Shown here in pieces: positions 10,089 through 22,487 of a DNA stretch of 64,000 nucleotides. The notes beneath the pieces were generated by a model. It worked only from the letters and a program-made list of their open reading frames with translations, was not told the DNA's origin and did no database searches. Source of the stretch: Erwinia pyrifoliae DSM 12163 (GTDB lineage: Bacteria; Pseudomonadota; Gammaproteobacteria; Enterobacterales; Enterobacteriaceae); NCBI RefSeq assembly GCF_000026985.1, contig NC_017390.1, positions 1,446,354 through 1,510,353 on the forward strand, read 5' to 3'. Position 1 is the first letter of the stretch; each line of letters begins with the position of its first letter. Made by a program: the position numbers and the translations under genes.

Positions 10089-11888
10089 ATGACAGATTTA
10101 ACCACGCAAGATCTCGCTCAGCCGTTATGGCAAACCCGTGATCACCAGGATGACCCGGCGATCGGCGAGCTGCGTAATCGTTTTGGGCCTGATGCCTTTA
10201 CCGTGCAAGCAACCCGTACCGGCGTGCCGGTAGTCTGGGTGAAACGTGAGCAGTTGTTAGAGATAGTCGAGTTTCTGCGCAAGCTGCCAAAACCCTATGT
10301 AATGCTGTATGACCTGCATGGCATGGATGAGCGCCTGCGTACCCACCGTGCCGGGTTACCGGCGGCGGATTTTTCCGTTTTCTACCACTTTATCTCGATT
10401 GAGCGCAACCGCGATATCATGCTCAAGGTGGCGCTGTCAGAAAACGATCTGCATGTACCGACCCTGACGAAAATTTTCCCCAATGCCAACTGGTATGAGC
10501 GGGAAACCTGGGAGATGTTTGGTATTGATATTGTCGGCCACCCTCATCTGACGCGCATCATGATGCCGCAGACTTGGGAGGGGCACCCGTTACGTAAAGA
10601 CTATCCGGCGCGTGCGACCGAATTCGACCCTTTCGAGCTGACGAAGCAGAAAGAAGATCTGGAAATGGAATCCCTGACCTTCAAACCTGAAGACTGGGGC
10701 ATGAAGCGCTCTACCGCCAATGAGGACTTTATGTTCCTCAACCTCGGCCCCAACCATCCGTCTGCGCACGGGGCGTTCCGCATTATCTTGCAGCTGGATG
10801 GTGAAGAGATCGTCGACTGCGTGCCGGATATCGGTTACCACCACCGCGGTGCCGAAAAGATGGGCGAGCGCCAGTCCTGGCACAGCTATATTCCCTATAC
10901 CGACCGTATCGAATACCTCGGCGGCTGCGTCAACGAAATGCCGTATGTGCTGGCAGTAGAGAAACTGGCCGGGATTAAAGTGCCGGAGCGCGTGGACGTG
11001 ATCCGCGTGATGCTATCAGAGCTGTTCCGTATCAACAGCCACCTGCTGTATATCTCCACGTTTATTCAGGATGTCGGTGCCATGTCACCGGTGTTCTTTG
11101 CCTTTACCGATCGCCAGAAAATTTACGATGTGGTGGAAGCCATTACCGGCTTCCGTATGCACCCGGCCTGGTTCCGCATCGGCGGCGTGGCGCACGATCT
11201 GCCGAAAGGCTGGGAACGTCTGCTGCGCGAGTTCCTTGACTGGATGCCAAAACGCCTGAAAGCCTATGAGCAGACCGCGCTGAAAAACTCGGTGCTGATT
11301 GGCCGTGCCAAAGGGGTTTCTGCCTACAACATGGAAGAAGCGCTCGCCTGGGGAACCACCGGTGCCGGGCTGCGCGCCACCGGGCTCGACTTTGACGTGC
11401 GTAAATGGCGTCCTTACTCCGGTTATGAAAACTTCGACTTTGAAGTACCCATCGGAGACGGCGTCAGCTGTGCTTACAGCCGCGTGATGCTGAAGATGGA
11501 AGAGATGCGCCAGAGTATGCGCATCCTGGAACAGTGCCTGAACAACATGCCGGCCGGCCCGTTCAAAGCTGACCATCCGCTGACCACGCCGCCGCCAAAA
11601 GAGCGCACGCTACAGCATATCGAAACCCTGATCACCCACTTCCTGCAGGTTTCCTGGGGCCCGGTGATGCCGGCCAATGAATCCTTCCAGATGATTGAGG
11701 CGACCAAAGGGATCAACAGTTACTACCTGACCAGTGACGGTAGCACCATGAGCTATCGCACCCGCGTGCGTACGCCGAGCTTCCCGCACCTGCAGCAGAT
11801 CCCTTCGGTGATCAACGGCAGCCTGGTATCCGACCTGATCGTATACCTCGGTAGTATCGATTTTGTTATGTCAGACGTGGACCGCTAA
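10089..11888 (+). CDS. nuoC: NADH-quinone oxidoreductase fused subunit C/D
   Basis: The 599-residue protein fuses NuoC (about residues 1-190) with NuoD (about 210-599), the arrangement typical of enterobacteria. Motifs include [11 protein letters not shown] and [14 protein letters not shown], which in NuoD line the quinone cavity near cluster N2. I chose the ATG at 10089 (MTDLTTQ), which matches the E. coli N-terminus. An in-frame codon at 10038 would add 17 non-conserved residues. A 118-base gap separates it from nuoB. Confidence 0.96.
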   Translation: MTDLTTQDLAQPLWQTRDHQDDPAIGELRNRFGPDAFTVQATRTGVPVVWVKREQLLEIVEFLRKLPKPYVMLYDLHGMDERLRTHRAGLPAADFSVFYHFISIERNRDIMLKVALSENDLHVPTLTKIFPNANWYERETWEMFGIDIVGHPHLTRIMMPQTWEGHPLRKDYPARATEFDPFELTKQKEDLEMESLTFKPEDWGMKRSTANEDFMFLNLGPNHPSAHGAFRIILQLDGEEIVDCVPDIGYHHRGAEKMGERQSWHSYIPYTDRIEYLGGCVNEMPYVLAVEKLAGIKVPERVDVIRVMLSELFRINSHLLYISTFIQDVGAMSPVFFAFTDRQKIYDVVEAITGFRMHPAWFRIGGVAHDLPKGWERLLREFLDWMPKRLKAYEQTALKNSVLIGRAKGVSAYNMEEALAWGTTGAGLRATGLDFDVRKWRPYSGYENFDFEVPIGDGVSCAYSRVMLKMEEMRQSMRILEQCLNNMPAGPFKADHPLTTPPPKERTLQHIETLITHFLQVSWGPVMPANESFQMIEATKGINSYYLTSDGSTMSYRTRVRTPSFPHLQQIPSVINGSLVSDLIVYLGSIDFVMSDVDR

Positions 11889-11890
11889 TT

Positions 11891-12406
11891 ATGCACGATC
11901 AAAGAATTGCGATCGAAACGATCGATGAATCCGGTGCTTTTGTGCTGAGCGCGAGCGAGCGTGACGCCATCGAGCATGAAAAACATCACTATGAAGACGC
12001 GCGCGCTGCCTCGATTGAAGCGCTGAAAATCGTACAGAAGCAGCGTGGCTGGGTGCCCGACGGCGCGATTGACGCCATTGCAGAGGTGCTCGCTATTCCT
12101 GCCAGCGATGTGGAAGGGGTGGCAACATTCTACAGCCAGATCTTCCGCACGCCGGTAGGGCGCCATGTGATCCGCTACTGCGACAGCGTGGTGTGCCATA
12201 TCACCGGCTATCAGGGCATTCAGGCCGCGCTGGAAGCAAACCTCAACATCAAGCCGGGACAGACCACGGCGGATGGACGCTTTACGCTGCTGCCAACCTG
12301 CTGCCTCGGTAACTGCGACAAGGGGCCGACGATGATGGTGGATGAAGATACTCATGTCCATCTGACGCCGGAAAATATCGCCAACTTACTGGAGCAGTAT
12401 CAATGA
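11891..12406 (+). CDS. nuoE: NADH-quinone oxidoreductase subunit E
   Basis: The 171-residue thioredoxin-like [2Fe-2S] subunit carries cluster N1a. Its ligands are visible in YCDSVVCH and [12 protein letters not shown]. The first ~20 residues differ from E. coli, but the rest aligns throughout. It begins 2 bases after the nuoC stop and its own stop overlaps the nuoF start (ATGA), indicating translational coupling. Confidence 0.97.
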   Translation: MHDQRIAIETIDESGAFVLSASERDAIEHEKHHYEDARAASIEALKIVQKQRGWVPDGAIDAIAEVLAIPASDVEGVATFYSQIFRTPVGRHVIRYCDSVVCHITGYQGIQAALEANLNIKPGQTTADGRFTLLPTCCLGNCDKGPTMMVDEDTHVHLTPENIANLLEQYQ

Positions 12407-13743
12407 GACAGATTGTGCGTACTGCCGAAATGCATCCGCTCACCTGGCGCATGCGCGAAGATAAGCAGCCGGTATTTCTTGAGGAGTACCGCAGTAAGAA
12501 CGGCTATGCCGGGGCCGAGAAAGCGCTGAAAAGCATGGCACCGGATGAAATCGTTAGCCTGGTGAAAGACTCGGGCCTGAAAGGGCGCGGCGGGGCAGGT
12601 TTCTCCACCGGCCTGAAGTGGAGCCTGATGCCGAAAGATGCGTCGATGAACATCCGTTACCTGCTGTGTAATGCGGATGAGATGGAGCCGGGCACTTACA
12701 AAGACCGCCTGCTGATGGAGCAGATGCCGCATCAGCTGGTGGAAGGCATGCTGATCAGCGCCTTCGCCCTGAAGGCCTACCGTGGCTATATCTTCCTGCG
12801 CGGTGAATACATTGAGGCCGCGGTTAATTTGCGTCGGGCGATTGCCGAAGCCACCGAAGCGGGTCTGCTGGGCAAAAATATTCTCGGCACCGGCTTTGAT
12901 TTCGAGTTGATAGTGCACACTGGAGCGGGCCGCTATATCTGTGGTGAAGAAACCGCGCTGATTAACTCGCTGGAAGGGCGTCGTGCTAACCCGCGTTCCA
13001 AACCGCCATTCCCGGCCTCCGCCGGCGTCTGGGGCAAGCCAACCTGCGTCAACAATGTGGAAACCCTGTCCAACGTGCCCGCTATCCTCGCCAACGGCGT
13101 TGACTGGTACAAGGGCATCTCAACCAGCGAAGATGCCGGAACCAAGATGATGGGCTTCTCCGGCCGGGTGAAAAACCCGGGCGTATGGGAACTGCCGTTC
13201 GGCACCACCGCACGCGAAATTCTCGAAGAGTACGCCGGCGGCATGCGCGATGGCCTGAAATTCAAGGCGTGGCAGCCGGGCGGCGCGGGTACTGACTTCC
13301 TCACCGAGCAGCACCTCGACCTGCCGATGGAATTTGCCAGCATCGGTAAAGCCGGCAGCCGTCTGGGGACGGCGCTGGCGATGGCGGTAGACCACGAGAT
13401 CAATATGGTGTCGCTGGTGCGCAACCTGGAAGAGTTCTTTGCCCGTGAATCCTGCGGCTGGTGTACGCCATGCCGCGATGGCCTGCCGTGGAGTGTGAAA
13501 ATTCTGCGCGCGCTGGAACAAAAACAGGGGCAGCCGGGGGATATCGAAACCCTGCTGCAACTCTGCCGCCAGCTTGGCCCGGGCAAAACCTTCTGCGCAC
13601 ATGCGCCGGGTGCCGTAGAGCCACTGCAAAGCGCCATTAAATACTTCCGCGAAGAGTTTGAAGCGGGTATGGCACCCCAGGTATACAGCAACGCACACGC
13701 GATTAGCGGCATCCAGCCCAACCTGTTAAAGGCGCGCTGGTAA
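12403..13743 (+). CDS. nuoF: NADH-quinone oxidoreductase subunit F
   Basis: The 446-residue subunit binds NADH, FMN and [4Fe-4S] cluster N3, and is the entry point for electrons. The nucleotide/FMN region [16 protein letters not shown] (residues ~60-75) and the cluster motif [12 protein letters not shown] (~350-361), with a later Cys in [10 protein letters not shown], are intact. The start codon overlaps the nuoE stop. Confidence 0.97.
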   Translation: MRQIVRTAEMHPLTWRMREDKQPVFLEEYRSKNGYAGAEKALKSMAPDEIVSLVKDSGLKGRGGAGFSTGLKWSLMPKDASMNIRYLLCNADEMEPGTYKDRLLMEQMPHQLVEGMLISAFALKAYRGYIFLRGEYIEAAVNLRRAIAEATEAGLLGKNILGTGFDFELIVHTGAGRYICGEETALINSLEGRRANPRSKPPFPASAGVWGKPTCVNNVETLSNVPAILANGVDWYKGISTSEDAGTKMMGFSGRVKNPGVWELPFGTTAREILEEYAGGMRDGLKFKAWQPGGAGTDFLTEQHLDLPMEFASIGKAGSRLGTALAMAVDHEINMVSLVRNLEEFFARESCGWCTPCRDGLPWSVKILRALEQKQGQPGDIETLLQLCRQLGPGKTFCAHAPGAVEPLQSAIKYFREEFEAGMAPQVYSNAHAISGIQPNLLKARW

Positions 13744-13793
13744 GCAAAGTTTAACGCTCGTGCCAGCACGAGCCTTATGGAAGCATGTTCACT

Positions 13794-16520
13794 ATGGCTA
13801 CAATCCATGTAGACGGTAAAGAATATGATGTTGACGGGGCAGACAACCTGTTACAGGCCTGTCTCTCCCTCGGCCTTGATATTCCTTATTTCTGCTGGCA
13901 TCCGGCGCTCGGTAGCGTCGGTGCCTGCCGCCAGTGCGCGGTAAAGCAATTTCAAAATGCCGAAGATACCCGTGGACGTCTGGTCATGTCCTGCATGACT
14001 CCGGCGTCTGATGGCACCTTTATTTCGATTGATGACGGCGAAGCGAAAGAGTTCCGCGAAAGCGTGGTGGAGTGGCTGATGACCAACCATCCGCACGACT
14101 GCCCGGTGTGCGAAGAGGGCGGTAACTGCCATCTGCAGGATATGACGGTGATGACCGGCCACAGCTTCCGCCGTTACCGTTTCACCAAGCGTACTCACCG
14201 TAATCAGGATCTGGGGCCGTTCATATCTCATGAGATGAACCGCTGCATCGCCTGTTACCGTTGCGTGCGTTACTACAAAGATTACGCCGACGGCACGGAT
14301 CTCGGCGTCTACGGTGCGCACGATAACGTCTACTTTGGTCGTACCGAAGATGGTGTGCTGGAAAGTGAGTTTTCAGGCAACCTGGTAGAAATCTGCCCGA
14401 CCGGCGTATTTACCGATAAAACCCACTCTGAACGCTACAACCGCAAATGGGATATGCAGTTTGCGCCCAGCATCTGCCAGCAGTGCAGCATCGGCTGTAA
14501 CACCAGCCCGGGTGAGCGCTATGGTGAACTGCGCCGTATCGAAAACCGCTATAACGGCACGGTTAACCACTATTTCCTCTGTGATCGTGGCCGCTTTGGC
14601 TATGGCTACGTTAACCTGAAGGATCGTCCACGCCAGCCGATGCAGCGCCGTGGCGACGACTGGATTGCGCTGAACGCTGGCCAGGCGATGCAGGGTGCGG
14701 CCGACGTGCTGCGCCAGGCGAAGAAGGTGATCGGCATCGGCTCGCCGCGCGCCAGCGTGGAGAGCAACTTTGCCCTGCGCGAGCTGGTGGGCGCGGAAAA
14801 CTTCTCCACCGGTATCGCGGCAGGGGAGCAGGCGCGGCTGGAGCTGATGCTACAGGTGCTGCGTGACGGCGGCATTCATACCCCGGCGCTGCGTGAAATT
14901 GAAAGCTATGATGCAGTGCTGGTACTGGGTGAGGATTTGACCCAGACCGGTGCGCGCGTGGCGCTGTCGGTGCGCCAGGCGGTGAAAGGCAAAGCGCGTG
15001 AGATGGCGGCGGCTCAGAAGGTAGCCGACTGGCAGATCGCGGCGATCCTGAATATTGGTCAGAACGCCAAATATCCGCTGTTTGTGACTAACGTCGATGA
15101 AACCCGGCTCGATGATATCGCCGCCTGGAGCTACCGCGCGCCGGTGGAAGATCAGGCGCGTCTCGGCTTCGCCATCGCCCATGAGCTGGACGCCAGCGCA
15201 CCGGCGGTGAGCGATGTGGATAAAGCGCTGTCCGGCAAAATTGACGTTATCGTACAGGCGCTGGCCGGAGCGAAAAAACCGCTGATTATCTCGGGAACGC
15301 ACGCGGGTAGCGAGGCGATAATTCAGGCGGCGGCCAACGTGGCTAAAGCGCTGAAGGGGCGCGGAGCCGATGTGGGGATCACCCTGCTGGCGTCGGCGAC
15401 CAACAGCGTAGGCCTGGGGCTGATCGGCGGTCATTCACTGGATGCGGCGCTAGCCGAACTGACCAGCGGTGCAGCCGATGCGGCGATTATCCTCGAAAAC
15501 GATCTCTATCGTCACCTGCCAAAAGCCACCGTCGAGGCGGCACTGAGCAACACGCAAAACGTGATTGTGCTCGACCATCAGCGCACCGCGACCACGGAAA
15601 AAGCCGGCCTGATCCTTTCTTGCGCCAGCTTTGCCGAAAGCGACGGCACGGTGGTCAGCCAGGAAGGTCGCGCCCAGCGTTTCTTCCAGGTTTACGATCC
15701 GGCGTACTACGACGAAAAAGTCCAGATGCTGGAAAGCTGGCGCTGGCTGCACTCGTTGCAGAGCACCATGAACAGCCGTGAAGTGGACTGGAGCCAGCTC
15801 GACGATGTGATTGATGCCTGTATCCTGGCCCTGCCGCAGCTGGCCGGAATCAAACAGGCCGCGCCGGATGCCAGCTTCCGTATTCGTGGCCAGAAGCTGT
15901 CACGCTCTCCGCACCGCTCCAGCGGACGTACCGCGATGCGCGCCAATATCAGCGTGCACGAGCCGCGCCAGCCGCAGGACAAAGACAGCATGTTCGCTTT
16001 CTCAATGGAAGGGAATAACCAGCCGGGTGCCGCCCGTTCACAGATCCCGTTTGCCTGGGCGCCAGGCTGGAACTCACCGCAGGCATGGAACAAGTTCCAG
16101 GCCGAAGTGGGCGGGCAGCTGCGCAACGGCGATCCGGGCGTGCGCCTGATCGAAGCGGGTACACCGCAGCTGAACTGGTTTGAATCTGTCCCTGCCGCTT
16201 TTACAGCTCAGGATAACAGCTGGCGCGTGGCACCGTATTTCCATCTGTTTGGCAGTGAAGAGATGACCCAGCGCGCCCCGGTGATCCAGCAGCGTATGCC
16301 AGAGGCCTACGTGATGGTGAATGCGGAAGATGCGGCGAAGCTCGGCGTTAACGCAGGTACCACCCTGGCGTTCAGCTGCCGGGGCGAAAATCTGCGTCTG
16401 CCGGTGCGCTTCTCCAGCACGCTACAGGCAGGGCAGGTGGGTTTACCGCTCGGACTGCCGGGTGTTCCCGCGTTCCTGTCCGGGGCAAATGTTGACAATC
16501 TGCGGGAGGCTGCACAATGA
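13794..16520 (+). CDS. nuoG: NADH-quinone oxidoreductase subunit G
   Basis: The 908-residue subunit has an N-terminal [2Fe-2S] ferredoxin domain ([15 protein letters not shown]), His/Cys-liganded and [4Fe-4S] clusters ([26 protein letters not shown]), and the extra N7 cluster motif CQQCSIGC. A molybdopterin-oxidoreductase-like body lacking cofactor follows. I use the ATG at 13794 (MATIHVDG), with GGAAG ten bases upstream, as in E. coli. An ATG at 13785 would add MFT but is too close to the ribosome-binding site. The C-terminal third is the most divergent part. Its stop overlaps the nuoH start. Confidence 0.96.
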   Translation: MATIHVDGKEYDVDGADNLLQACLSLGLDIPYFCWHPALGSVGACRQCAVKQFQNAEDTRGRLVMSCMTPASDGTFISIDDGEAKEFRESVVEWLMTNHPHDCPVCEEGGNCHLQDMTVMTGHSFRRYRFTKRTHRNQDLGPFISHEMNRCIACYRCVRYYKDYADGTDLGVYGAHDNVYFGRTEDGVLESEFSGNLVEICPTGVFTDKTHSERYNRKWDMQFAPSICQQCSIGCNTSPGERYGELRRIENRYNGTVNHYFLCDRGRFGYGYVNLKDRPRQPMQRRGDDWIALNAGQAMQGAADVLRQAKKVIGIGSPRASVESNFALRELVGAENFSTGIAAGEQARLELMLQVLRDGGIHTPALREIESYDAVLVLGEDLTQTGARVALSVRQAVKGKAREMAAAQKVADWQIAAILNIGQNAKYPLFVTNVDETRLDDIAAWSYRAPVEDQARLGFAIAHELDASAPAVSDVDKALSGKIDVIVQALAGAKKPLIISGTHAGSEAIIQAAANVAKALKGRGADVGITLLASATNSVGLGLIGGHSLDAALAELTSGAADAAIILENDLYRHLPKATVEAALSNTQNVIVLDHQRTATTEKAGLILSCASFAESDGTVVSQEGRAQRFFQVYDPAYYDEKVQMLESWRWLHSLQSTMNSREVDWSQLDDVIDACILALPQLAGIKQAAPDASFRIRGQKLSRSPHRSSGRTAMRANISVHEPRQPQDKDSMFAFSMEGNNQPGAARSQIPFAWAPGWNSPQAWNKFQAEVGGQLRNGDPGVRLIEAGTPQLNWFESVPAAFTAQDNSWRVAPYFHLFGSEEMTQRAPVIQQRMPEAYVMVNAEDAAKLGVNAGTTLAFSCRGENLRLPVRFSSTLQAGQVGLPLGLPGVPAFLSGANVDNLREAAQ

Positions 16521-17494
16521 GCTGGCTGACACCGGAAGTGATCGACGTCATTATCGCCGTGGTTAAAGCCTTAGTGATCCTGTTCGTCGTCGTCGGCTGC
16601 GGCGCGTTTATGAGCTTTGGCGAACGTCGCCTGCTTGGCCTTTTCCAGAACCGCTACGGGCCGAACCGTGTTGGCTGGGGCGGCTCGTTACAGCTGGTGG
16701 CCGACATGATCAAAATGTTCTTTAAAGAGGACTGGATCCCGCCGTTTACCGACCGCGTTATTTTTACCCTGGCACCGATGATCGCCTTTACCTCGCTACT
16801 GCTGGCGATGGCGATCGTGCCGGTCACCTCCACCTGGATGGGCGCTGACTTGAATATCGGCCTGCTGTTCTTCCTGATGATGGCGGGGCTGGCGGTGTAT
16901 GCGGTGCTGTTCGCCGGCTGGTCGAGTAACAACAAATACTCGCTGCTTGGCGCGATGCGCGCCTCGGCGCAGACGCTGAGCTACGAAGTGTTCCTCGGTC
17001 TTTCGCTGATGGGCGTGGTGGCGCAGGCTGGCTCGTTCAACATGGTCGACATTGTTAACAGCCAGGCGCACCTGTGGAACGTGATCCCGCAGTTCTTAGG
17101 CTTCCTCACCTTCTGCATCGCCGGGGTGGCCGTGTGTCACCGCCATCCGTTTGACCAGCCGGAAGCCGAGCAGGAGCTGGCCGATGGTTACCACATTGAA
17201 TATGCCGGCATGAAGTTTGGCCTGTTCTTTGTCGGTGAATACGTTGGTATCGTCACGGTTTCTGCACTGATCGTCACGCTGTTCTTCGGCGGCTGGCAGG
17301 GGCCGTGGCTGCCACCGGTTATCTGGTTTGCGCTGAAGACAGCCTTCTTTATGATGATGTTTATTCTGATCCGTGCTGCGTTACCGCGCCCGCGTTATGA
17401 CCAGGTGATGTCGTTCGGCTGGAAAGTTTGTCTGCCGTTGACGCTGTTGAACCTGCTGGCGACTGCCGCAGTGATTCTGTACACGGCGCAGTAA
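16517..17494 (+). CDS. nuoH: NADH-quinone oxidoreductase subunit H
   Basis: The 325-residue integral membrane subunit contributes much of the quinone chamber at the junction of the two arms. Conserved segments [19 protein letters not shown] and the acidic loop [19 protein letters not shown] are present. Eight or so hydrophobic helices are evident. The start overlaps the nuoG stop (ATGA). Confidence 0.97.
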   Translation: MSWLTPEVIDVIIAVVKALVILFVVVGCGAFMSFGERRLLGLFQNRYGPNRVGWGGSLQLVADMIKMFFKEDWIPPFTDRVIFTLAPMIAFTSLLLAMAIVPVTSTWMGADLNIGLLFFLMMAGLAVYAVLFAGWSSNNKYSLLGAMRASAQTLSYEVFLGLSLMGVVAQAGSFNMVDIVNSQAHLWNVIPQFLGFLTFCIAGVAVCHRHPFDQPEAEQELADGYHIEYAGMKFGLFFVGEYVGIVTVSALIVTLFFGGWQGPWLPPVIWFALKTAFFMMMFILIRAALPRPRYDQVMSFGWKVCLPLTLLNLLATAAVILYTAQ

Positions 17495-17506
17495 GGGGTT
17501 AAGAAC

Positions 17507-18049
17507 ATGACGTTAAAAGACATTGTCGTTGGATTTGGTACCACGGTACGCAGTATCTGGCTGATCGGCATGAACGCCTTTGCCAAACGCGAAACCCTGA
17601 TGTACCCGGAAGAGCCGGTCTATCTGCCGCCGCGTTATCGTGGGCGCATTGTGCTGACGCGTGACCCGGACGGTCAGGAGCGCTGCGTGGCCTGTAACCT
17701 GTGCGCGGTGGCCTGCCCGGTGGGCTGCATTTCGTTGCAGAAAGCCGAGACCGCCGACGGTCGCTGGTATCCGGAGTTCTTCCGCATTAACTTCTCGCGC
17801 TGCATTTTCTGTGGCCTGTGTGAAGAGGCCTGCCCGACCACTGCGATTCAGCTTACCCCAGATTTTGAACTGGGTGAGTTTAAGCGTCAGGATCTGGTGT
17901 ATGAAAAAGAAAACCTGCTGATTTCCGGCCCGGGCAAGTACCCGGAATACAATTTTTACCGGATGGCGGGTATGGCGATCGACGGCAAAGACAAAGGCGA
18001 CGCTGAAAACGAAGCCAAACCCATCGACGTCAAGGGCTTGTTACCTTAA
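17507..18049 (+). CDS. nuoI: NADH-quinone oxidoreductase subunit I
   Basis: This 180-residue ferredoxin-like subunit carries [4Fe-4S] clusters N6a and N6b. Both eight-iron motifs are intact: [12 protein letters not shown] (from residue ~60) and [12 protein letters not shown] (from ~99). It relays electrons from NuoG to NuoB. It lies 12 bases after nuoH. Confidence 0.97.
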   Translation: MTLKDIVVGFGTTVRSIWLIGMNAFAKRETLMYPEEPVYLPPRYRGRIVLTRDPDGQERCVACNLCAVACPVGCISLQKAETADGRWYPEFFRINFSRCIFCGLCEEACPTTAIQLTPDFELGEFKRQDLVYEKENLLISGPGKYPEYNFYRMAGMAIDGKDKGDAENEAKPIDVKGLLP

Positions 18050-18059
18050 GGAGCCAGGC

Positions 18060-18614
18060 ATGGAATTTGCGTTTTATCTTTGCGGACTGGTCGCGGTGCT
18101 GGCGACATTGCGCGTCATCACCCATACCAATCCGGTACATGCATTGCTGTACCTGATCATCTCATTGCTGGCGGTGTCCGGCGTGTTCTTCTCGCTCGGC
18201 GCCTATTTTGCCGGTGCGCTGGAAATTATCGTTTACGCCGGTGCCATCATGGTGCTGTTTGTCTTTGTGGTGATGATGCTGAACCTCGGCGGTGCCGAAG
18301 TGCAGCAGGAGAAAGACTGGCTGAAACCGGGCATGTGGATTGGCCCCGGGCTGCTGTCACTGTTGCTGCTGGTCACCATCGTCTATGCCATTCTGTCGGT
18401 TAACGACCAGGGCATTGACGGCACCATGATTGACGGTAAGCAGGTCGGTATCAGCCTGTTCGGGCCTTACGTACTGGCGGTTGAACTGGCCTCCATGCTG
18501 CTGCTGGCGGGGCTGGTGGTGGCGTTCCACATCGGCCGCGAACAGCGTGGCGGTGAAGTGCTGGCTAACCGTCCGGCGGACGCGGCGAAAAGCAAGAAGG
18601 AGGAGCGGGCATGA
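18060..18614 (+). CDS. nuoJ: NADH-quinone oxidoreductase subunit J
   Basis: The 184-residue membrane subunit has five predicted transmembrane helices, including the conserved [16 protein letters not shown] segment that contains the pi-bulge helix involved in coupling quinone reduction to proton pumping. An AAGGAG ribosome-binding site precedes the ATG. Its stop overlaps nuoK. Confidence 0.97.
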   Translation: MEFAFYLCGLVAVLATLRVITHTNPVHALLYLIISLLAVSGVFFSLGAYFAGALEIIVYAGAIMVLFVFVVMMLNLGGAEVQQEKDWLKPGMWIGPGLLSLLLLVTIVYAILSVNDQGIDGTMIDGKQVGISLFGPYVLAVELASMLLLAGLVVAFHIGREQRGGEVLANRPADAAKSKKEERA

Positions 18615-18913
18615 TCCCTCTGCAGCATGGACTTATTCTGGCGGCCATTCTGTTTGTCCTTGGGCTAACGGGCGTGACTATCCGCCGCAATCTGCTGTTT
18701 ATGTTGATTGGTCTGGAAATCATGATCAACGCCGCCGCGCTGGCATTCGTGGTGGCGGGCAGCTACTGGGGGCAGGCTGATGGTCAGGTGATGTTTATCC
18801 TGGCTATCAGCCTCGCCGCGGCAGAGGCCAGTATTGGCCTGGCGCTGCTGTTGCAGCTGCATCGTCGCAGTCAGAACCTCAACATTGATAAAGTGAGCGA
18901 GATGCGCGGATGA
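18611..18913 (+). CDS. nuoK: NADH-quinone oxidoreductase subunit K
   Basis: The 100-residue Mrp/MnhC-like membrane subunit has three helices. Conserved buried glutamates occur in [11 protein letters not shown] (Glu36) and [11 protein letters not shown] (near residue 72). It overlaps both neighbours by 4 bases (ATGA), implying tight translational coupling. Confidence 0.97.
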   Translation: MIPLQHGLILAAILFVLGLTGVTIRRNLLFMLIGLEIMINAAALAFVVAGSYWGQADGQVMFILAISLAAAEASIGLALLLQLHRRSQNLNIDKVSEMRG

Positions 18914-20748
18914 ACCTTCTTTATTTAACCATTCTGTTTCCGCTGATCGGCTTTTTACTGCTGGCGTTTTCGCGCGGTCGCTGGTCAGAAAACCTGTCTG
19001 CTGCCGTCGGCATGGGTGCCGTGGGTCTGGCAGCGCTGGTCACGGCGTATGCCGGGCTTGACTTCTTCCATAACGGCCAGCAGGTGTTTAACCAGGCGCT
19101 GTGGACCTGGATGCATGTGGGTCACTTCAGAATTGACGTCAATCTGACGCTGGACGGCCTGTCGCTGACCATGCTGTCGGTGGTGACCGGCGTGGGCTTC
19201 CTGATCCATATGTTCGCCTCCTGGTATATGCGCGGGGAGGAGGGTTATTCGCGCTTCTTCGCCTATACCAACCTGTTTATCGCCAGCATGGTGGTTCTGG
19301 TGCTGGCCGATAACCTGATGCTGATGTATCTCGGCTGGGAAGGCGTGGGCCTTTGTTCTTATTTGCTGATTGGCTTCTACTATACCCACCCGGCTAACGG
19401 GGCGGCGGCGATGAAAGCCTTTATTATCACCCGCGTTGGTGACGTGTTCCTCGCGTTTGCGTTGTTTATTCTCTACAACGAGCTGGGGACGCTGAACTTC
19501 CGCGAAATGATGGCGCTGGCTCCGGCACACTTTGCTGCCGATAATCCTATGCTGCAATGGGCCACCCTGATGCTGTTAGGCGGTGCGGTCGGTAAATCTG
19601 CCCAGCTGCCGTTGCAGACCTGGCTGGCCGATGCGATGGCGGGTCCAACCCCGGTCTCCGCATTGATCCACGCGGCGACGATGGTGACCGCAGGTGTCTA
19701 TCTGATTGCCCGCACCCACGGCCTGTTCCTGATGACGCCGGAAGTGCTGCATCTGGTGGGGATTGTCGGCGCGGTGACGCTGGTGCTGGCGGGCTTTGCC
19801 GCGCTGGTGCAAACCGATATCAAGCGCGTGCTGGCTTACTCAACGATGAGTCAGATTGGCTATATGTTCCTGGCGCTCGGCGTGCAGGCCTGGGATGCGG
19901 CGATCTTCCACCTGATGACCCATGCCTTCTTTAAGGCGCTGCTGTTCCTCTCTTCCGGTTCGGTGATCCTCGCCTGCCACCACGAGCAGAACATCTTCAA
20001 AATGGGCGGTCTGCGTAAGAGCATCCCGCTGGTGTATGTCTGCTTCCTGGTCGGCGGTGCGGCGCTGTCGGCGCTGCCGCTGATTACCGCAGGCTTCTTC
20101 AGTAAGGATGAGATCCTTGCCGGGGCGCTTGCCAACGGCCATCTGAATCTGATGCTTGCCGGGCTGGCAGGGGCGTTTATGACCTCCCTGTACACCTTCC
20201 GCATGATCTTTATAGCTTTCCACGGCAAAGAACAAATCCATGCGCATGCAGGGAAGGGCATCACCCATCATCTGCCGCTGCTGGTGCTGTTAATGCTCTC
20301 GACCTTTATTGGCGCAATGATCGTGCCGCCGCTGCGTGGCGTACTGCCGGAGACCAGCGAACTGGCGCACGGCAGCGTGCTGACGCTGGAAATCGCCTCT
20401 GGCGTGGTGGCGATTGTCGGCATTCTGCTGGCAGCCGCGCTGTGGCTGGGCAAACGCACGCTGGTTACCGCTGTAGCCAACAGCGCGCCGGGGCGTTTCT
20501 TCTCCACCTGGTGGTTTGCTGCCTGGGGCTTCGACTGGCTGTACGACAAAGTTTTTGTGAAGCCTTATCTTGGCATCGCCCGGCTGCTGTCGCGCGATCC
20601 GCTGAATTCCCTGATGAATATCCCGGCTCTGCTGGCACGCGGCGGCAACAAAGGGCTGGCGTTCAGTGAAAACGGCTATCTGCGCTGGTATCTTGCCTCA
20701 ATGAGCATCGGTGCCGTGGTGGTGCTGGCGCTGCTGATGGTGATGTAA
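18910..20748 (+). CDS. nuoL: NADH-quinone oxidoreductase subunit L
   Basis: The 612-residue antiporter-like subunit forms the distal proton-pumping unit, with a long C-terminal lateral helix spanning the membrane arm. Typical features are the glutamate helix [18 protein letters not shown], lysine helix segment [24 protein letters not shown] and the broken helix near [13 protein letters not shown]. It starts within the nuoK stop. A 212-base gap with an inverted repeat separates it from nuoM. Confidence 0.97.
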   Translation: MNLLYLTILFPLIGFLLLAFSRGRWSENLSAAVGMGAVGLAALVTAYAGLDFFHNGQQVFNQALWTWMHVGHFRIDVNLTLDGLSLTMLSVVTGVGFLIHMFASWYMRGEEGYSRFFAYTNLFIASMVVLVLADNLMLMYLGWEGVGLCSYLLIGFYYTHPANGAAAMKAFIITRVGDVFLAFALFILYNELGTLNFREMMALAPAHFAADNPMLQWATLMLLGGAVGKSAQLPLQTWLADAMAGPTPVSALIHAATMVTAGVYLIARTHGLFLMTPEVLHLVGIVGAVTLVLAGFAALVQTDIKRVLAYSTMSQIGYMFLALGVQAWDAAIFHLMTHAFFKALLFLSSGSVILACHHEQNIFKMGGLRKSIPLVYVCFLVGGAALSALPLITAGFFSKDEILAGALANGHLNLMLAGLAGAFMTSLYTFRMIFIAFHGKEQIHAHAGKGITHHLPLLVLLMLSTFIGAMIVPPLRGVLPETSELAHGSVLTLEIASGVVAIVGILLAAALWLGKRTLVTAVANSAPGRFFSTWWFAAWGFDWLYDKVFVKPYLGIARLLSRDPLNSLMNIPALLARGGNKGLAFSENGYLRWYLASMSIGAVVVLALLMVM

Positions 20749-20843
20749 AGGTGAGTGGGGTGGCATATTGTTGCCGTCCCGGAAAGAAAAAATCGAAAAT
20801 TTCTCCTGAATGATGGGCGTTATCGGCGAAGGGAGTTTGTTTA

Positions 20844-20902
20844 CCGCCAGCGCGCAGCAAGCGGAGCATACTTAAGTATGTGAGCATTGCGAGCACTGCC
20901 GG
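20844..20902. repeat. ERIC-like inverted repeat between nuoL and nuoM
   Basis: The centre is a perfect 14-base palindrome, CATACTTAAGTATG (20867-20880), preceded by GGAG and followed by TGAG. Weaker complementary arms extend to CCGCCAG (20844) and CTGCCGG (20896-20902). The core order GGAGC-palindrome-GTGA resembles the centre of enterobacterial ERIC/IRU elements (GGAGCTTACATAAGTAAGTGA), but the flanks do not match full ERIC well, so I call it ERIC-like. It lies within the transcribed nuo operon, so it may fold in the mRNA. Confidence 0.5.
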
Positions 20903-20960
20903 GAAGCAAAATACCGAGCAAGATAGCCCAAACAAAGGACACAATAGGGAACAAACCGCC

Positions 20961-22481
20961 ATGTTACTACCCTGGCTTATCATACTACCCTTCGTCGGCG
21001 GCCTGCTGTGCTGGCAGTCGGAGCGCTTCGGCGCGAAGCTGCCGCGCTGGATTGCCCTGATCGCAATGGGACTGACGCTGGCGCTCTCGTTGCAGCTATG
21101 GCTACAGGGCGGCTATTCACTGTCACAGGCTGAAGGCGGCCCGCAGTGGCAGGCGCAGTTCTCCGTGCCGTGGATCCCGCGTTTCGGCATTGCTTTCCAT
21201 CTGGCTCTTGATGGCCTGTCGTTACTGATGGTGGTGCTCACCGGCCTGCTGGGCGTGATGGCGATCCTCTGTTCGTGGAACGAAATCGAGAAATGGCAGG
21301 GCTTTTTCCATCTGAACCTGCTGTGGATCCTCGGCGGCGTGATCGGCGTGTTCCTGGCTATCGACCTGTTCCTGTTCTTCTTCTTCTGGGAGATGATGCT
21401 GGTGCCGATGTACTTCCTGATCGCGCTATGGGGCCATAAGGCCTCCGACGGGAAGACGCGTATTACCGCAGCGACCAAGTTCTTTATCTATACCCAGGCC
21501 AGCGGTCTGGTGATGCTGATTGCCATTCTGGCGCTGGTGTTTGTGCACTACAACGCCACGGGCGTGTGGACCTTCAACTATGAACAGCTGCTGAAAACCC
21601 CGATGTCGCACGGCGTTGAATACCTGCTGATGCTGGGTTTCTTTATCGCTTTCGCGGTGAAAATGCCGGTAGTACCGCTGCACGGCTGGCTACCGGACGC
21701 GCACAGTCAGGCACCGACTGCCGGTTCGGTTGACCTGGCGGGCATTCTGTTGAAAACCGCCGCCTATGGCCTGCTGCGTTTTGCGCTGCCGCTGTTCCCC
21801 AACGCTTCCGCTGAATTTGCTCCGATCGCTATGTGGCTGGGGATTATCGGTATCTTCTACGGCGCGTGGATGGCGTTCTCGCAGTATGATATCAAGCGTC
21901 TGATTGCCTACACCTCAATTTCCCATATGGGCTTTGTGCTGATTGCTATCTACACCGGCAGCCAGCTGGCGTACCAGGGGGCGGTGATCCAGATGATCGC
22001 GCACGGTCTGTCAGCGGCAGCACTGTTTATCCTGTGTGGTCAGCTGTATGAACGCCTGCATACCCGCGATATGCGTCAGATGGGTGGCCTGTGGTCGCGG
22101 ATCAAATGGTTGCCAGGCCTGTCGCTGTTCTTCGCGGTAGCCAATCTGGGGATGCCGGGCACCGGTAACTTCGTCGGTGAGTTTATGATCCTGACCGGTA
22201 GTTTCCACAGCGTCCCGATGATCATCATCATTGCCACCTTTGGTCTGGTGTTTGCTTCGGTTTACTCGCTGGTGATGATGCAACGGGCTTACTACGGCCC
22301 GGCAAAATCAGAGACGCCGCTGCGCGGCATGTCAGCGCGTGAGTTCCTGATGATCATGGTGTTGGTGGTGCTGCTGGTGCTGCTGGGGGTTTATCCACAG
22401 CCGATTCTGGATACCTCCCACGCTGCGATGAGCAATATTCAGCAGTGGTTTACTGCTTCAATTTCAACTACAAGGCCGTAA
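20961..22481 (+). CDS. nuoM: NADH-quinone oxidoreductase subunit M
   Basis: The 506-residue antiporter-like proton-pumping subunit carries the conserved glutamate helix FFFWEMMLVPMYFLIALWG and the lysine motif FAVKMPVVPLHGWLPDAHSQAP. I start it at the ATG at 20961 (MLLPWLI), which matches E. coli and has AGGGA ten bases upstream. An in-frame upstream extension would run into the inverted repeat and is not conserved. Confidence 0.97.
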   Translation: MLLPWLIILPFVGGLLCWQSERFGAKLPRWIALIAMGLTLALSLQLWLQGGYSLSQAEGGPQWQAQFSVPWIPRFGIAFHLALDGLSLLMVVLTGLLGVMAILCSWNEIEKWQGFFHLNLLWILGGVIGVFLAIDLFLFFFFWEMMLVPMYFLIALWGHKASDGKTRITAATKFFIYTQASGLVMLIAILALVFVHYNATGVWTFNYEQLLKTPMSHGVEYLLMLGFFIAFAVKMPVVPLHGWLPDAHSQAPTAGSVDLAGILLKTAAYGLLRFALPLFPNASAEFAPIAMWLGIIGIFYGAWMAFSQYDIKRLIAYTSISHMGFVLIAIYTGSQLAYQGAVIQMIAHGLSAAALFILCGQLYERLHTRDMRQMGGLWSRIKWLPGLSLFFAVANLGMPGTGNFVGEFMILTGSFHSVPMIIIIATFGLVFASVYSLVMMQRAYYGPAKSETPLRGMSAREFLMIMVLVVLLVLLGVYPQPILDTSHAAMSNIQQWFTASISTTRP

Positions 22482-22487
22482 TTCGCC

